A DNA stretch of 64,000 nucleotides from Caballeronia sp. SL2Y3 (GCF_022879575.1 NZ_CP084261.1:310001-374000); one strand, 5' to 3'; counted from the stretch's first letter, positions 34,770 through 46,618 are shown. Notes: generated by a model from the letters alone, not told the origin. Numbers and translations are program-made.

Positions 34770-36241
34770 TGCAGCGCCTGAGCTGTCCCGGCCGGAGCGT
34801 TCGGGCGCGCGCTCGCCTGTCCGGTCATCTTGTCCGCCTCGACGACCCAGCCGCCGCCCATCACCTTGTACAGCGTGACGAACGACGTGAGCGCGGCCGC
34901 CTGCGTCTGCGTCTGCGCGAGTTGCGCGTCGAAGAGACTGCGCTCGGCATCGAGCACTTCGATGTAGCTCGTATAGCCGCCCTCGTAGCGCGCCCGCGCA
35001 AGCCGCGCATACGTGGCGAGCGCCGTGACCTGGCGGCCTTGCACTTCGAGCTGCGTGTGCAGCTTCTCGGAGGCGATGAGCGCGTCGTCGACTTCCTGAA
35101 AGGCGACCTGAATGGCTTTCTGATACGACAGCAGCGCAGCCCGCTGTTGCGCTTCGGCCGTCTGCACCTGACCGGAGATGTTGCCCGCCGTGAAGATGGG
35201 CTGCGTCACCGCGCCCGCGAACGACCACACGCGCGACGGCCCGGTGAAGAGCGACGAGAACTGCCCGCTCGCCGTGCCGAAAAAGCCGGTGATCGAGATC
35301 TGCGGGAAATACAGCGCCCGCGCCGCGCCGATGAGCGCATTCGCTGCGATCAGGTCCTGCTCGGCCTGCAGCAGGTCGGGGCGGCGTTCGAGCAGATCGG
35401 AAGGCAGTCCCGCCGGAATCACGGGCGTGGCGAGCGCGCCGAGTTCGCGGCCGCGCACGATCGGCCGCGGGTTGTCGCCGAGGAGGATGGCAAGCGCGTC
35501 TTCCTGTTGCGCGATCTGCGTTTCGAGCTGCGGAATGGTCGCGAGAGAAGCCTCGTACTCCGACTGACTTTGCGCCAGTTCCAGCTGCGAAACTTCGCCG
35601 CCTTCGAAGCGCAGCGTGAACACGTGGACCGATTCCGCGCGGCTCTCGGTCGTCGCTTTCGCAATGGCAAGCTGCTGATCGAGGCTGCGCAGATTCAGAT
35701 ACGACGACGCGACCGACGCTACGAGGGACAGGATCGTCGCGCGGCGGGCTTCCTCGCTCGACAGCAGATTCGCGCGCGCCGCTTCCGTCAGCCTGCGGAT
35801 GCGGCCGAAGACATCGATCTCCCACGCCGCGGACACCGAAAGCTCGAAGTCGTTGAAGACCGGTCCGACGCCCGGCAGCGTAGGCTGCGGTCCTGCCCTC
35901 GAAATACGCTGCCGTGCCGCCGTCGCGCCTGCCGAGACTTGGGGGAAGAGCGCCGAGCGCGTCGTGACGAACTGGCCCATGAACTGTTCGACGCGCGCCG
36001 CCGCTATCTTCACGTCCTTGTTGTTCGCGAGCGCGGTGGCAATGAGGTCGTCGAGAACGGGGTCCTGGAATTGCTTCCACCATTCGGTGTTCGCGGTGTC
36101 GGCGACTTCGGCGGCGGCGAAGCGAAAGGTCGCGGGCGTCGGCACGGGCTCGCGCGAATAGTTCGGCCCGAGCAAACAGCCGTTCAGCGACACGACGCCG
36201 ACGAGACCCGCAAGCGAAAGAAAGAGCCGGGCGCGCCGCAT
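34766..36241 (-). CDS. NodT-family outer-membrane efflux lipoprotein (OprM-like)
   Basis: 491 residues. A lipoprotein signal (RRARLFLSLAGLVGVVSLNG-Cys) is followed by two outer-membrane-efflux repeats; FQDPVLDDLIATALANNKDV and RRPDLLQAEQDLIAANALIG are characteristic. It forms the trimeric outer-membrane duct of the tripartite pump. It starts one base after the RND stop. An upstream in-frame ATG at 36316 lies within the RND gene and was rejected. Confidence 0.9.
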   Translation of the reverse strand: MRRARLFLSLAGLVGVVSLNGCLLGPNYSREPVPTPATFRFAAAEVADTANTEWWKQFQDPVLDDLIATALANNKDVKIAAARVEQFMGQFVTTRSALFPQVSAGATAARQRISRAGPQPTLPGVGPVFNDFELSVSAAWEIDVFGRIRRLTEAARANLLSSEEARRATILSLVASVASSYLNLRSLDQQLAIAKATTESRAESVHVFTLRFEGGEVSQLELAQSQSEYEASLATIPQLETQIAQQEDALAILLGDNPRPIVRGRELGALATPVIPAGLPSDLLERRPDLLQAEQDLIAANALIGAARALYFPQISITGFFGTASGQFSSLFTGPSRVWSFAGAVTQPIFTAGNISGQVQTAEAQQRAALLSYQKAIQVAFQEVDDALIASEKLHTQLEVQGRQVTALATYARLARARYEGGYTSYIEVLDAERSLFDAQLAQTQTQAAALTSFVTLYKVMGGGWVVEADKMTGQASARPNAPAGTAQALQ

Positions 36242-36242
36242 G

Positions 36243-39200
36243 TCAGTTCCCCTCGTTGGGAGCGGAAGGCCGCGCGTCGGCGCCGCCGCCCGATGCGCCG
36301 TGAGTTGGCGCCGCATCCGAAGCGGGCGGGGCGTGTCCGCTCTTCTTGCTCGAACGCGAGGACATCGTTTCGAGCACGTAGAAGAACATCGGAATGAAGA
36401 ACACGGCGATGACCGTTGCGCCCAGCATCCCGCCGATCACGCCGGTGCCGATGGAATGCCGGCTGTTCGCCGATGCGCCCGTCGCGATGGCGAGCGGCAC
36501 GCAGCCGAGAATGAACGCGAGCGATGTCATGACGATCGGCCGCAGACGTTCTTCGGCGGCGGTCATCGTGGCATCGAACACGGATTTGCCGGACTCGCGG
36601 TTCATCACGGCGAACTCGAAGATGAGAATCGCGTTCTTGGCGGCCAGCGCGACGAGCATCGTGAGGCCGATCTGGAAATACACGTCGTTGTTGAGCCCGC
36701 GCAGCAGAATGGCGAGCAGCGCGCCGAAGATGGCGAACGGCACGGCCATCAGGACGCCGAACGGCAGGCTCCACTTCTCGTACTGTGCGGCGAGAATCAG
36801 GAACACCATCACGAGCCCGAATATGAAAACGAGTGCCGACGAACTGCCCGACTGCTTCGCTTCGAACGCCTCGCCGCTCCACGCAATGCCGTAATCGGAC
36901 GGCAAGCCCGCTGCCACTTCTTCCAGCGCCTGAATGACCTGACCGGACGCATAACCGGGCGCGGCGTTCGCGGTGATCTTGACTGCCGGGAAGTTGTTGA
37001 AGCGCGTGATGAGATCGGGCCCCGTGACGTAGCGCGTATTGACCACCGACTTGAGCGGCACCATGCTGCCGCTCTTGCTCTTCACGAAGATCTGCGTGAG
37101 ATCGTCGGGCCGCAGCCGATACGAAGGCTCGGCCTGCAAGATCACTTGCCAGAGGCGGCTAGAGCGGTTGAATTGCGACACATAGAGCGAGCCGAACATC
37201 GTCTGCATCGCGCTATACACGTCTTCGACGGGCACGCCGAGCGTCTCCGCCTTGTCGCGATCCACGTCGGCGAGCAATTGCTGCGAAGACGCGTTGAAGG
37301 TGGACGTCACGCCGGTCAGCTCGGGCCGGCGCTTGGCCTTCGCCACGAAGTCCTCGACGATCGCCGCGAATTGCGCGGTGGGCGCATCGCCCTTGCTCTG
37401 AATCCACATCTCGGTGCCGCCCGTGGTGCCGAGGCCGGGTATCGACGGCGGATTGAGCGGCACCACGATGCCTTCCCTGATCTGCGAGAGCGACTTGTAA
37501 GCATTGACCAGCACGGAGCGCGCATTTTGCGTGCGGATGTTCGCGGACGTGTATCGCTCTTCGAAGCTCTTGAAGCCCACGAAGAATGTTGAAGCGTTGT
37601 TCTTGTTCTGGCTGTCGAGAAGACTGAAGCCGTCGACCGTCGTGATGCTGCCGACGGCCGGCTGCTTCATGAAGTACTCGGTGACGCGGTCTGAGACTTG
37701 TCCCGTTCTATCCAGAGACGCCGCGTCCGGCATGATGACCGCGCCCAGCAGATAGCCTTGATCTTCCGGCGGCAGGAACGCAGTGGGAATGTCGCGCATC
37801 ATGACGACAGCCAGCGCGATCATTCCGGCGAACAGCAGCAACGCGATCACGAAGCGTTTGATGACGAGCCGCACGACGCTCGTGTAGCCCGCCGTCATGC
37901 GCGCAAACTGGCGGTCGAACCAGCGGAAGAAGCCTTTCTTCTCGTGATGCCCCGGCTTCAGCAGCAGCGAGGCGAGGGCAGGCGACAAGGTCAGCGCGAC
38001 GATGCCCGAGATGATGACCGATATCGCGATGGTAATGGCGAACTGCTTGTACATTTGCCCCGTGATGCCGCCGAGAAACGCCACCGGCACGAACACGGCG
38101 CACAGCACGAGCACGATGGCCACCACAGGGCCGGCCACTTCGTCCATCGCGAGTTTCGCTGCGGCCTTCGGATCGAGCTTGTGCACCGTCATGTTGCGCT
38201 CGACGTTTTCTATCACGACGATCGCATCGTCGACCACAATGCCGATAGCCAGCACCATGCCGAAGAGAGTCAGCATGTTGATCGAGAAGCCGAGCGCCGA
38301 CATGCCCATGAACGTGCCGACGATGGACACCGGCACCGCGAGCACCGGAATCAGCGTCGCGCGCAGACTTTGCAGAAACACGAACACGACGATCACCACG
38401 AGCACGACCGCTTCGAAGAACGTGTGCACGACATCGGAGATGGACGCGCGCGTGAACTCGGTCGTATCCATCGCAATCTGGTAGTCGATGCCTTCCGGGA
38501 ACGACTTCTTCATCTCGGCGAGACGCGCGCGCACTTGCTTCGAGACGTCGAGCGCGTTCGCGCCCGGCTGCTGATAGACCGCGAGCACGGTCGCCGACTT
38601 GCCCTGAAAGCGGCTGCGAATGGAATAGTCTTTCTGGCCGAGCTCCGCGCGGCCCACGTCCTTCAGACGCACGATGGCCGCGCCGCCCGACTCCGCGCGA
38701 ATGATGATGTTCTCGAATTGCGACGGCTCCGTGAGCCGCCCCGATGTCGTCACCGCGAACGATTGCTCGACGGGTGCGCCCGTCGGCGATTGCCCGAGAC
38801 GTCCCACCGCGAACTGTTGGTTCTGATTGGCGACGGCTGTCTGCACATCGGCCGCCGTGACGCCGAGTTGCGCCATGCGGTCGGGCTTGAGCCAGATGCG
38901 CATGGCGTAATCGGGCGTGCCGAAGATGCTCGCCTGATTCGCGCCGGGGATGCGCTTGAGCGCATCCAGCACGTAGACGTTCGCGTAGTTGGCGATATAG
39001 GTTGCGTCATAACGCTCGTCGGGCGAATAGATGGCGATCACCATCATGAACGCCTGCGATTTCTTCTGCACCTGCACGCCTTGCGCCGTCACCGACTGCG
39101 GCAGTTGCGGCAGCGCGAGGTTGACGCGGTTCTGCACGTCCACTTGCGCCAGCTCCGGGTTCGTGCCGATCTCGAAGTACGCGTTGATGGTCAGGTTGCC

Positions 39201-39461
39201 CGTCGACGAACTCGACGAACTCATATAGATCATCCGGTCGGCGCCATTGACTTGCTGCTCGATCGGCGCGGCCACGTTGTTCGCGACGACATCGGCGCTC
39301 GCGCCCGGATAGCTGGCGGAGATGGTGATTTGCGGCGGCGTGATGTCGGGATACTGCGCGGTCGGCAGCGCGAGCATCGCGAGCGCGCCGCCCAGCGTGA
39401 TGACGATGGAAATGACCGAGGCAAAAATCGGGCGGTCAATGCAGAAATGTGAGATGTTCAT
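36243..39461 (-). CDS. HAE1-type RND multidrug efflux permease
   Basis: 1072 residues. It opens NISHFCIDRPIFASVISIVI, and has the proton-relay motif GIVVDDAIVVIENVERNM in the fourth helix (paired Asp near 408), repeated pore-domain elements, and VALAAKNAILIFEFAVMN in the second half. It is an AcrB/MexB-type drug:proton antiporter of the inner membrane. The C-terminus is rich in Ser, Lys and Gly. Located 62 bp after the adaptor gene and one base before the outer-membrane factor. The substrate range cannot be inferred. Confidence 0.93.
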   Translation of the reverse strand: MNISHFCIDRPIFASVISIVITLGGALAMLALPTAQYPDITPPQITISASYPGASADVVANNVAAPIEQQVNGADRMIYMSSSSSSTGNLTINAYFEIGTNPELAQVDVQNRVNLALPQLPQSVTAQGVQVQKKSQAFMMVIAIYSPDERYDATYIANYANVYVLDALKRIPGANQASIFGTPDYAMRIWLKPDRMAQLGVTAADVQTAVANQNQQFAVGRLGQSPTGAPVEQSFAVTTSGRLTEPSQFENIIIRAESGGAAIVRLKDVGRAELGQKDYSIRSRFQGKSATVLAVYQQPGANALDVSKQVRARLAEMKKSFPEGIDYQIAMDTTEFTRASISDVVHTFFEAVVLVVIVVFVFLQSLRATLIPVLAVPVSIVGTFMGMSALGFSINMLTLFGMVLAIGIVVDDAIVVIENVERNMTVHKLDPKAAAKLAMDEVAGPVVAIVLVLCAVFVPVAFLGGITGQMYKQFAITIAISVIISGIVALTLSPALASLLLKPGHHEKKGFFRWFDRQFARMTAGYTSVVRLVIKRFVIALLLFAGMIALAVVMMRDIPTAFLPPEDQGYLLGAVIMPDAASLDRTGQVSDRVTEYFMKQPAVGSITTVDGFSLLDSQNKNNASTFFVGFKSFEERYTSANIRTQNARSVLVNAYKSLSQIREGIVVPLNPPSIPGLGTTGGTEMWIQSKGDAPTAQFAAIVEDFVAKAKRRPELTGVTSTFNASSQQLLADVDRDKAETLGVPVEDVYSAMQTMFGSLYVSQFNRSSRLWQVILQAEPSYRLRPDDLTQIFVKSKSGSMVPLKSVVNTRYVTGPDLITRFNNFPAVKITANAAPGYASGQVIQALEEVAAGLPSDYGIAWSGEAFEAKQSGSSSALVFIFGLVMVFLILAAQYEKWSLPFGVLMAVPFAIFGALLAILLRGLNNDVYFQIGLTMLVALAAKNAILIFEFAVMNRESGKSVFDATMTAAEERLRPIVMTSLAFILGCVPLAIATGASANSRHSIGTGVIGGMLGATVIAVFFIPMFFYVLETMSSRSSKKSGHAPPASDAAPTHGASGGGADARPSAPNEGN

Positions 39462-39523
39462 TGGCCTCTTCCGCGCGACGTGCTTCCGATGCTTTCGATG
39501 CTTCCGGTAGTCGGCTTGTCACA

Positions 39524-40810
39524 TCACTTCTCGTTGTTGCCGCCGCCTTCGTTTTTCGTTTGGGTCAGGGACGCCTGCGCGCCGGGAGCGGACGTCGCGG
39601 CTGGCGCTGTTGCGGGTGCCTCGCCCGGCGTCGGTGCGCTCACCACGCGCACTTGAGAATCGGCTCCGACGCGCACGGCGCCGTCCACGATCACGCGCTC
39701 GCCCGCCTTCAGGCCGCTCGTCACGAACCAGTCGTCGCCATGCCATTCGCCCACTTCGACCACGCGCTGACGCGGCTTGGATTGATCATCGAGCACCCAG
39801 ACGAAATGACTTTTCGCGCCCTGCAGAATCGCGCGCTGCGGCACCAGAATCGCGTTGGGGCGCACCGCGCCCGCCACGCGCGCCTTCACGAACTGGCCGG
39901 GGCGCAGCGTGCCGCGCGGATTCGCGAACACCGCGCGCACGAGGAACGTGCCCGTCTCCGTGCTGAATGCCGGATTCGTGAAGTCGATGTGGCCGGTTTG
40001 CGGGTAGACAGATCCGTCTGCCTGAATGACGGTCACGTCGAACTTGTTGCCGGGCGGGAAGTGCAGTTCGTCTTTGCGAATCTCCTCGCGCCATTTCAAC
40101 AACTCGTTCTCCGAGATGCTGAAGTTCACCCACATAGGATCGAGTTGATAGATGTAGGTGAGCAGGCCCGATTGCGTCGGCGTGACGTAGCTGCCTTCCT
40201 GCACGCGCGCAAAACTCGACAAGCCCTTGAGCGGCGAACGGATCGTCGTATAGCTCAGGTTGAGTTGCGCGGTCTGCACTTCGCCCTGCGCGGCGATGAC
40301 GGCGGCCTCGGCCTGCTTTTCATTACCGGTGGCGTCGTCGAGATCCTTCTTGCTCAACGCGTTCATCGCGGCGAGAGGCACCACGCGCGCGAGATTCTGT
40401 TTCGTGACGAAGAGCCGCGCCTGCTGCTGCGCGAGTGCGCCCTTGGCCGTTTGCAACGCGGCCTCGAACGGGCGCTTGTCCATGAGGAACATCACCTGTC
40501 CGGCTTCCACCAGCGCGCCTTCGGTGTACATGCGCTTCTCGAGGAAGCCGTCGACGCGCGCGCGTATTTCTACTTCGCGCGAACTCTGCGTCTGCGCGGT
40601 GAACTCGAAATCAACTGGCGTTGACTTCGACGTGACGGTGACGACGGTGACATCGACGGCTGGCCGTGGCGCTTCGGGAGGCGGCTTGTTGCACGCCGCG
40701 AGCGAGAACAGCACGATGGAGGCAGAGCAACGCAAGCGCAGTGCGAGCATCCGGCGCGGCAGTTCGTGGAACCGCTTGCAGTCGAGCATCTGTTTGCACA
40801 TGAACGCCAT
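39524..40810 (-). CDS. RND efflux periplasmic adaptor (MFP) lipoprotein
   Basis: 428 residues. A lipoprotein signal with an unusually long N-region ends in IVLFSLAAC (Cys near 40). The biotinyl-lipoyl and alpha-hairpin parts follow: TQSSREVEIRARVDGFLEKR, LNLSYTTIRSPLKGLSSFAR and PGQFVKARVAGAVRPNAILV. It links the permease to the outer-membrane duct. GGGGGAGG stands before the ATG at 40810, which supports the long N-terminus; an internal Met at 40750 would give a more standard signal. First gene of the six-gene leftward unit. Confidence 0.9.
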   Translation of the reverse strand: MAFMCKQMLDCKRFHELPRRMLALRLRCSASIVLFSLAACNKPPPEAPRPAVDVTVVTVTSKSTPVDFEFTAQTQSSREVEIRARVDGFLEKRMYTEGALVEAGQVMFLMDKRPFEAALQTAKGALAQQQARLFVTKQNLARVVPLAAMNALSKKDLDDATGNEKQAEAAVIAAQGEVQTAQLNLSYTTIRSPLKGLSSFARVQEGSYVTPTQSGLLTYIYQLDPMWVNFSISENELLKWREEIRKDELHFPPGNKFDVTVIQADGSVYPQTGHIDFTNPAFSTETGTFLVRAVFANPRGTLRPGQFVKARVAGAVRPNAILVPQRAILQGAKSHFVWVLDDQSKPRQRVVEVGEWHGDDWFVTSGLKAGERVIVDGAVRVGADSQVRVVSAPTPGEAPATAPAATSAPGAQASLTQTKNEGGGNNEK

Positions 40811-41240
40811 GAGCGCCTCCCCCCTGGGATGGCCGATAGTCGGGAGCGAACGCGCTGACGCGTGCTCGCCACGGCATGCTCGCGCGATGCAATTGGCGAC
40901 TGCGTGCTAAACGACGGCGTGCCGTGAAGCCTCGGCTTCCCGAGCGACGTCATCGCATACAACCGAACGGCCAAGCGACGTCAATGAGCGCGAGCCTGAT
41001 ACTTGTGATGTGTTAGCGGACTCCGATCGTAACGGTGCAAAGCGCCCGAAACGTCGGCTCTCAACCGTCAGGCGCGACGTGTCGATGAGTCCAGTAATAA
41101 ACGAAGACGATCCAAAACGCTATAGAAAATTTGGTGGGGATCACGGACGAAGGCATAGCTTTACGGCGCTTCTATAAAGAGCCGACGAATCGGCGCGGCG
41201 CATGAATGTATGGATTGCTTATTATGTTTCGCCCTGTATG

Positions 41241-41260
41241 TATCGATTTAAGAAACGATA
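41241..41260. promoter_or_regulatory. Candidate regulator site, TATCG-N10-CGATA
   Basis: Inverted repeat TATCG (41241-41245) and CGATA (41256-41260) in the AT-rich upstream region of the ArsR gene. It shares its arms with the repeat at 41323-41340, which suggests one protein binding both. Confidence 0.35.
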
Positions 41261-41321
41261 GTCGTGACTATGCATACACGTGATGTCGTCTCTCCTCGTC
41301 TCCGCCGACGCGCGATCTTGC

Positions 41322-41341
41322 ATATCGCAAATTAACGATAT
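41322..41341. promoter_or_regulatory. Candidate ArsR operator, ATATCG-N8-CGATAT
   Basis: A 6-bp-arm inverted repeat, ATATCG and CGATAT separated by eight AT-rich bases, centred about 85 bp before the ArsR start. AT-rich inverted repeats are usual for ArsR-family repressors, which often control their own gene. A partial match (ATATCTTATCG) sits just before the downstream reductase start. Confidence 0.42.
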
Positions 41342-41418
41342 ATACTTCGCCTCAAGACGATTCGGAACGCGCGTGCTCACCGCCGCATGGGCCGGCCGTC
41401 AGGCACACGAGCAACGAA

Positions 41419-41712
41419 ATGGACATCGACGCAATTCACAAGGCCCTTGCCAACCCCCTTCGCCGCGAGATTCTGGAGTGGCTGAAGGAGCCGGAGCGAC
41501 ATTTCCCCAATCAGGAACTGCCGCTGTCGCATGGCGTCTGCGCGGGCCAGATCGATGGGCGCTGCGGCATGTCGCAGTCCACCGTTTCCGCGCATCTTGC
41601 CACTTTGCATAAAGCGGGGCTCGTCACCACCAAGCGCGTAGGGCAGTGGGTGTTCTTCAAGCGCGACGAAGCGGTCATTCAGGCGTTTCGCGATTCCATC
41701 GGGAATCTTTGA
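41419..41712 (+). CDS. ArsR-family transcriptional regulator
   Basis: 97 residues, a single winged helix: IHKALANPLRREILEWLKEP, then recognition region MSQSTVSAHLATLHKAGLVT and wing VGQWVFFKRDEAVI. Residues CAGQIDGRCGMSQ contain two cysteines just before the recognition helix, a possible thiol- or electrophile-sensing pair. It lies 60 bp upstream of the Old Yellow Enzyme gene in the same direction, so it probably represses that gene and itself. Confidence 0.85.
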   Translation: MDIDAIHKALANPLRREILEWLKEPERHFPNQELPLSHGVCAGQIDGRCGMSQSTVSAHLATLHKAGLVTTKRVGQWVFFKRDEAVIQAFRDSIGNL

Positions 41713-41772
41713 GCGTCCGGATGCCTTTTAGGTGACAGCATCATTTCAATTCAATTAGCATATCTTATCGTT

Positions 41773-42834
41773 ATGCCGACTCTTTTCGATCCGCTTCAGG
41801 TAGGCGCAATCACGCTCAAGAACCGCATTGTCATGGCGCCGCTCACGCGCCAGCGCGCAGGCGTCGAACGCGTGCCGAACGCCATGATGGCGCAGTACTA
41901 CGCCGATCGCGCATCGGCCGGTCTCATTCTCAGCGAAGCGACTTCCGTCACGCCACAGGGCGTCGGTTATGCCGATACCCCCGGCATCTGGTCGGACGAG
42001 CAAGTCGAAGGCTGGAAGCTCGTCACGCGCGCCGTGCACGAAGCGGGCGGCAAGATCTTCCTGCAACTGTGGCACGTGGGGCGCATTTCGGACCCCATCT
42101 TCCTGAACGGCGAACTGCCGGTCGCGCCGAGCGCAATCGCAGCACAAGGGCACGTGAGCCTCGTGCGTCCGCAGCGTCCGTACGTCACGCCGCGCGCACT
42201 GGAACTGGATGAAATCGCTGGCGTGGTCGCGGCTTATCGCAAGGGCGCGGAGAACGCGAAGCGCGCGGGCTTCGACGGCGTGGAGGTGCACGGCGCGAAC
42301 GGTTATCTGCTCGACCAGTTCCTGCAGGACAGCACCAACAAGCGCACCGACGAGTACGGCGGCCCGATCGAAAACCGCGCGCGCCTGATGCTCGAAGTGG
42401 TCGACGAGTGCATCGCCGTGTGGGGCGCGGATCGCGTGGGCGTGCATCTCGCGCCGCGCGCCGATTCGCACACCATGGGCGACAGCGACCGCGCAGCGAC
42501 CTTCGGCTACGTGGCGCGTGAACTCGGCAAGCGCAAGATCGCGTTCATCGCGGCGCGCGAGGCGGAAGGCCCGGACAGCCTCGGACCGCAACTGAAGAAG
42601 GCATTCGGCGGCGTGTATATCGCCAACGAAGGCTTCACCAAGCGAAGCGCGGAGGCCATCATCGAGCGTGGCGATGCGGACGCCGTGGCGTGGGGCAAGC
42701 CGTTCATCGCGAACGCGGACCTCGTGCGCCGCTTCGAAGTCGACGCGCCGCTGAACCAGCCGGATACCACGACGTTCTACGCGCCGGGTCCGAAGGGCTA
42801 CACCGACTACCCGTTGCTGGAGACGGCGGAGTAA
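41773..42834 (+). CDS. Old Yellow Enzyme family alkene reductase (NemA-like)
   Basis: 353 residues. FMN TIM-barrel with LFDPLQVGAITLKNRIVMAP at the start, LQLWHVGRIS, GFDGVEVHGANGYLLDQFLQ with the substrate-binding H-G-A-N, and DEYGGPIENRARLMLEV. It reduces activated alkenes (enones, maleimides) or nitro esters with NADPH. The ArsR gene just upstream with two cysteines suggests control by reactive electrophiles. A strong terminator follows 29 bp after the stop. Confidence 0.92.
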   Translation: MPTLFDPLQVGAITLKNRIVMAPLTRQRAGVERVPNAMMAQYYADRASAGLILSEATSVTPQGVGYADTPGIWSDEQVEGWKLVTRAVHEAGGKIFLQLWHVGRISDPIFLNGELPVAPSAIAAQGHVSLVRPQRPYVTPRALELDEIAGVVAAYRKGAENAKRAGFDGVEVHGANGYLLDQFLQDSTNKRTDEYGGPIENRARLMLEVVDECIAVWGADRVGVHLAPRADSHTMGDSDRAATFGYVARELGKRKIAFIAAREAEGPDSLGPQLKKAFGGVYIANEGFTKRSAEAIIERGDADAVAWGKPFIANADLVRRFEVDAPLNQPDTTTFYAPGPKGYTDYPLLETAE

Positions 42835-43185
42835 GCAACGCTCGCTTCGGGCATGTTTTGGAAACAGCGGCTTCGGCCGCTGTTTTTTTTTTGCCCCACG
42901 GTCGGTCTCATGCGCTGCCATGCAAAGTGCAACGATCTCACCTCTTCAGACACACTGCGAAATTATCGCATTCGCTTACAACCGCACCGCGAAAATAGTG
43001 TATTGGTGCGTCTGACCTTCTGCCCGCCGTGCCCTTGAACACGCATACGCGCGCCGGAACGACACGAACAAGATGCATGCCGCGATTCGTTTCATGAACG
43101 ATTCAAGACGCCGCTCATTCCTTACGTTTTTCCCGTGCCCGTCGGGCACCTGACGGTCGCGGGTTCATCCCGCAAAGGAGCGCAT
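42835..43185. other. Intergenic region with terminator, upstream of aspT
   Basis: 351 bp. The first part holds the rho-independent terminator of the reductase gene. The rest has no recognisable gene; a short hairpin GTGCCC-GTC-GGGCAC occurs at 43134-43148, about 25 bp before the aspT ribosome binding site, and could affect its translation. Confidence 0.5.
42863..42892 (+). terminator. Rho-independent terminator after the alkene reductase
   Basis: Stem AACAGCGGC, TTCG tetraloop, GCCGCTGTT, then a run of eight more T residues. This is the clearest intrinsic terminator in the window. Confidence 0.93.
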
Positions 43186-44877
43186 ATGTCGTGGCTTACG
43201 CAAACGCTGCGCAGTTACCCGGAGATCGCCATCTTTCTTTCGCTCGGCATCGGGTACTGGGTCGGCGGGAAGTCGTTCAAAGGATTCAGCCTCGGTGCGG
43301 TGACCGCGACGCTGCTCGCCGCCATCGCCATCGGACAGCTCGGCATCACCATCTCGTCTAATGTGAAGGCCGTCTTCTTTCTGATGTTCTTGTTCGCGGT
43401 CGGCTACGGCGTCGGCCCGCAATTCGTGCGCGGCATCGCGAAAGACGGCTTGCCACAGGCGCTTTTCTCGGTTATCCAGTGCGTGCTCTGTCTCGCCGCG
43501 CCCTATGCCGCGGCGAAGATCGCGGGCTATGACGTCGGATCGGCGGCCGGGCTCTTTGCGGGATCGCAGACCATCTCGGCGTCGATGGGCCTCGCCACCG
43601 ACGCGATCAATCGCCTGGGCCTGCCCGCCACCGAGACGAAGGCATTGCTCGACGCGATGCCGACCGCATACGCCGTCACCTACATTTACGGCACCATAGG
43701 CTCGGCGATCATTCTCGCGATGCTCGGGCCGAAGCTCCTCAACATCGATCTCGTTGCCGCGTGCAAGGACTACGAGCGACAACTCGGCGGAACGGCCGAA
43801 CTGGGCGGGCCGGGCAGCGGATGGCACCAGTTCGCGCTGCGCGCGTATCGCGTCGCCGATCAGGGCCGCGCAGCCGGCATGAGCGTGAGCCAGCTGGAAG
43901 CGCTGAGGCCAGCCGGCGCGCGGCTTTTCGTCGAACGCATCCGGCGCGACGGGAAGATTCAGGAAGCAAAGCTCGACGATGTGCTCCAGCCGGGCGATGT
44001 CGTCGCGGTCGTCGGGCGGCGCGAGCATCTTGTCGATTTGCTCGGCGGCACCGCGACCGAAGTGGACGACGCGGAACTGCTCGCAGTGCCCGTCGAAGGC
44101 GTCGATGTCTATATCACGAGCAAGCACGTCGAAGGGCGTACGCTCGCCGAGCTGGGGCAAACGCCGGGCGCGCGCGGCGTGTTCATACGGCGCATCAAGC
44201 GTGGCGCAACGGAGACGCTGATTCCCGTGTTGCCGAGCACCAAGCTGTATCGCGGCGACACCGTGACGCTCGTCGGACGCACGCAGGATACGACCGCGGT
44301 GGCGAACGCGGTGGGCGTCATCGACCGCCCGAGCGACATGGCGGACATGGCGTTCGTGGGTCTCGCCATCACGCTCGGCGCGCTCATCGGCGCAATCGTG
44401 ATTCGCTTCGGCGCGGTCCCGATCACGCTTTCGACGGCAGGCGGCGCGCTGATTGCGGGCATCGTCTTCGGCTGGCTGCGCGCGATACATCCGACGTTCG
44501 GCCGCATTCCGTCGCCGACTATCTGGTTCATGAATTCAGTAGGACTGAATGTATTTATCGCGGTCGTCGGCATATCGGCGGGGCCGGGCTTCGTCGCGGG
44601 CCTGCAAAAGCTCGGCGTGAGCCTGTTTTTGTGGGGTATTTTCGCGTCGTCGGTGCCGCTCATCATCAGCATGTATATCGCGAAGTATGTCTTCAAGTTC
44701 CATCCCGCGATTCTGCTCGGCATTTGCGCGGGGGCGCGCACGACGACAGCCGCGCTCGGCATGATCTGCGATGCGGCCAAGAGCCAGGTGCCGGGCCTGG
44801 GCTACACGGTCACGTATGCGGTCGGCAATACGCTGCTCACCATCTGGGGGATGGTCATGGTGATGCTGATGACGTGA
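43186..44877 (+). CDS. aspT: Aspartate:alanine antiporter AspT
   Basis: 563 residues. Two hydrophobic halves (about five helices each) flank a central cytoplasmic region (~205-375) with two TrkA-C-like domains, the layout of the AAE transporter family. [20 protein letters not shown] and [20 protein letters not shown] are family-typical. It swaps aspartate in for alanine out; coupled with aspartate decarboxylation this consumes a proton and makes proton motive force. AAAGGAG precedes the ATG at 43186, excluding the longer frame from 43135. The decarboxylase gene follows by 65 bp. Confidence 0.9.
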   Translation: MSWLTQTLRSYPEIAIFLSLGIGYWVGGKSFKGFSLGAVTATLLAAIAIGQLGITISSNVKAVFFLMFLFAVGYGVGPQFVRGIAKDGLPQALFSVIQCVLCLAAPYAAAKIAGYDVGSAAGLFAGSQTISASMGLATDAINRLGLPATETKALLDAMPTAYAVTYIYGTIGSAIILAMLGPKLLNIDLVAACKDYERQLGGTAELGGPGSGWHQFALRAYRVADQGRAAGMSVSQLEALRPAGARLFVERIRRDGKIQEAKLDDVLQPGDVVAVVGRREHLVDLLGGTATEVDDAELLAVPVEGVDVYITSKHVEGRTLAELGQTPGARGVFIRRIKRGATETLIPVLPSTKLYRGDTVTLVGRTQDTTAVANAVGVIDRPSDMADMAFVGLAITLGALIGAIVIRFGAVPITLSTAGGALIAGIVFGWLRAIHPTFGRIPSPTIWFMNSVGLNVFIAVVGISAGPGFVAGLQKLGVSLFLWGIFASSVPLIISMYIAKYVFKFHPAILLGICAGARTTTAALGMICDAAKSQVPGLGYTVTYAVGNTLLTIWGMVMVMLMT

Positions 44878-44918
44878 AGGCGGGCATTGCGTGTCTCAAC
44901 GTTTCTTCCTGTACCTGA

Positions 44919-46583
<1,665 letters not shown>

Positions 46584-46585
46584 GA

Positions 46586-46618
46586 GACAATCGGGCCGCG
46601 CAAGGCGGCCCGATTGTC
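46586..46618. terminator. Bidirectional hairpin between asdA and the porin gene
   Basis: A perfect 14-bp stem, GACAATCGGGCCGC with GCGGCCCGATTGTC and a five-base loop, lies in the 55-bp gap between two convergent genes and could end both transcripts. Confidence 0.75.

Larger units (their letters stand above)
40811..41418. other. Divergent control region, efflux operon / arsR-OYE
   Basis: 608 bp. The left 300 bp is ordinary and without protein-like frames. The right part is distinctly AT-rich and contains the two inverted repeats described separately. It should hold the promoters of the efflux-pqi operon and of the ArsR gene. Confidence 0.5.

Noticed and set aside
37698..39452. 584-residue plus-strand open frame
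   Set aside because: It is antisense to the RND permease, with His/Arg/Glu-rich low-complexity translation typical of shadows.
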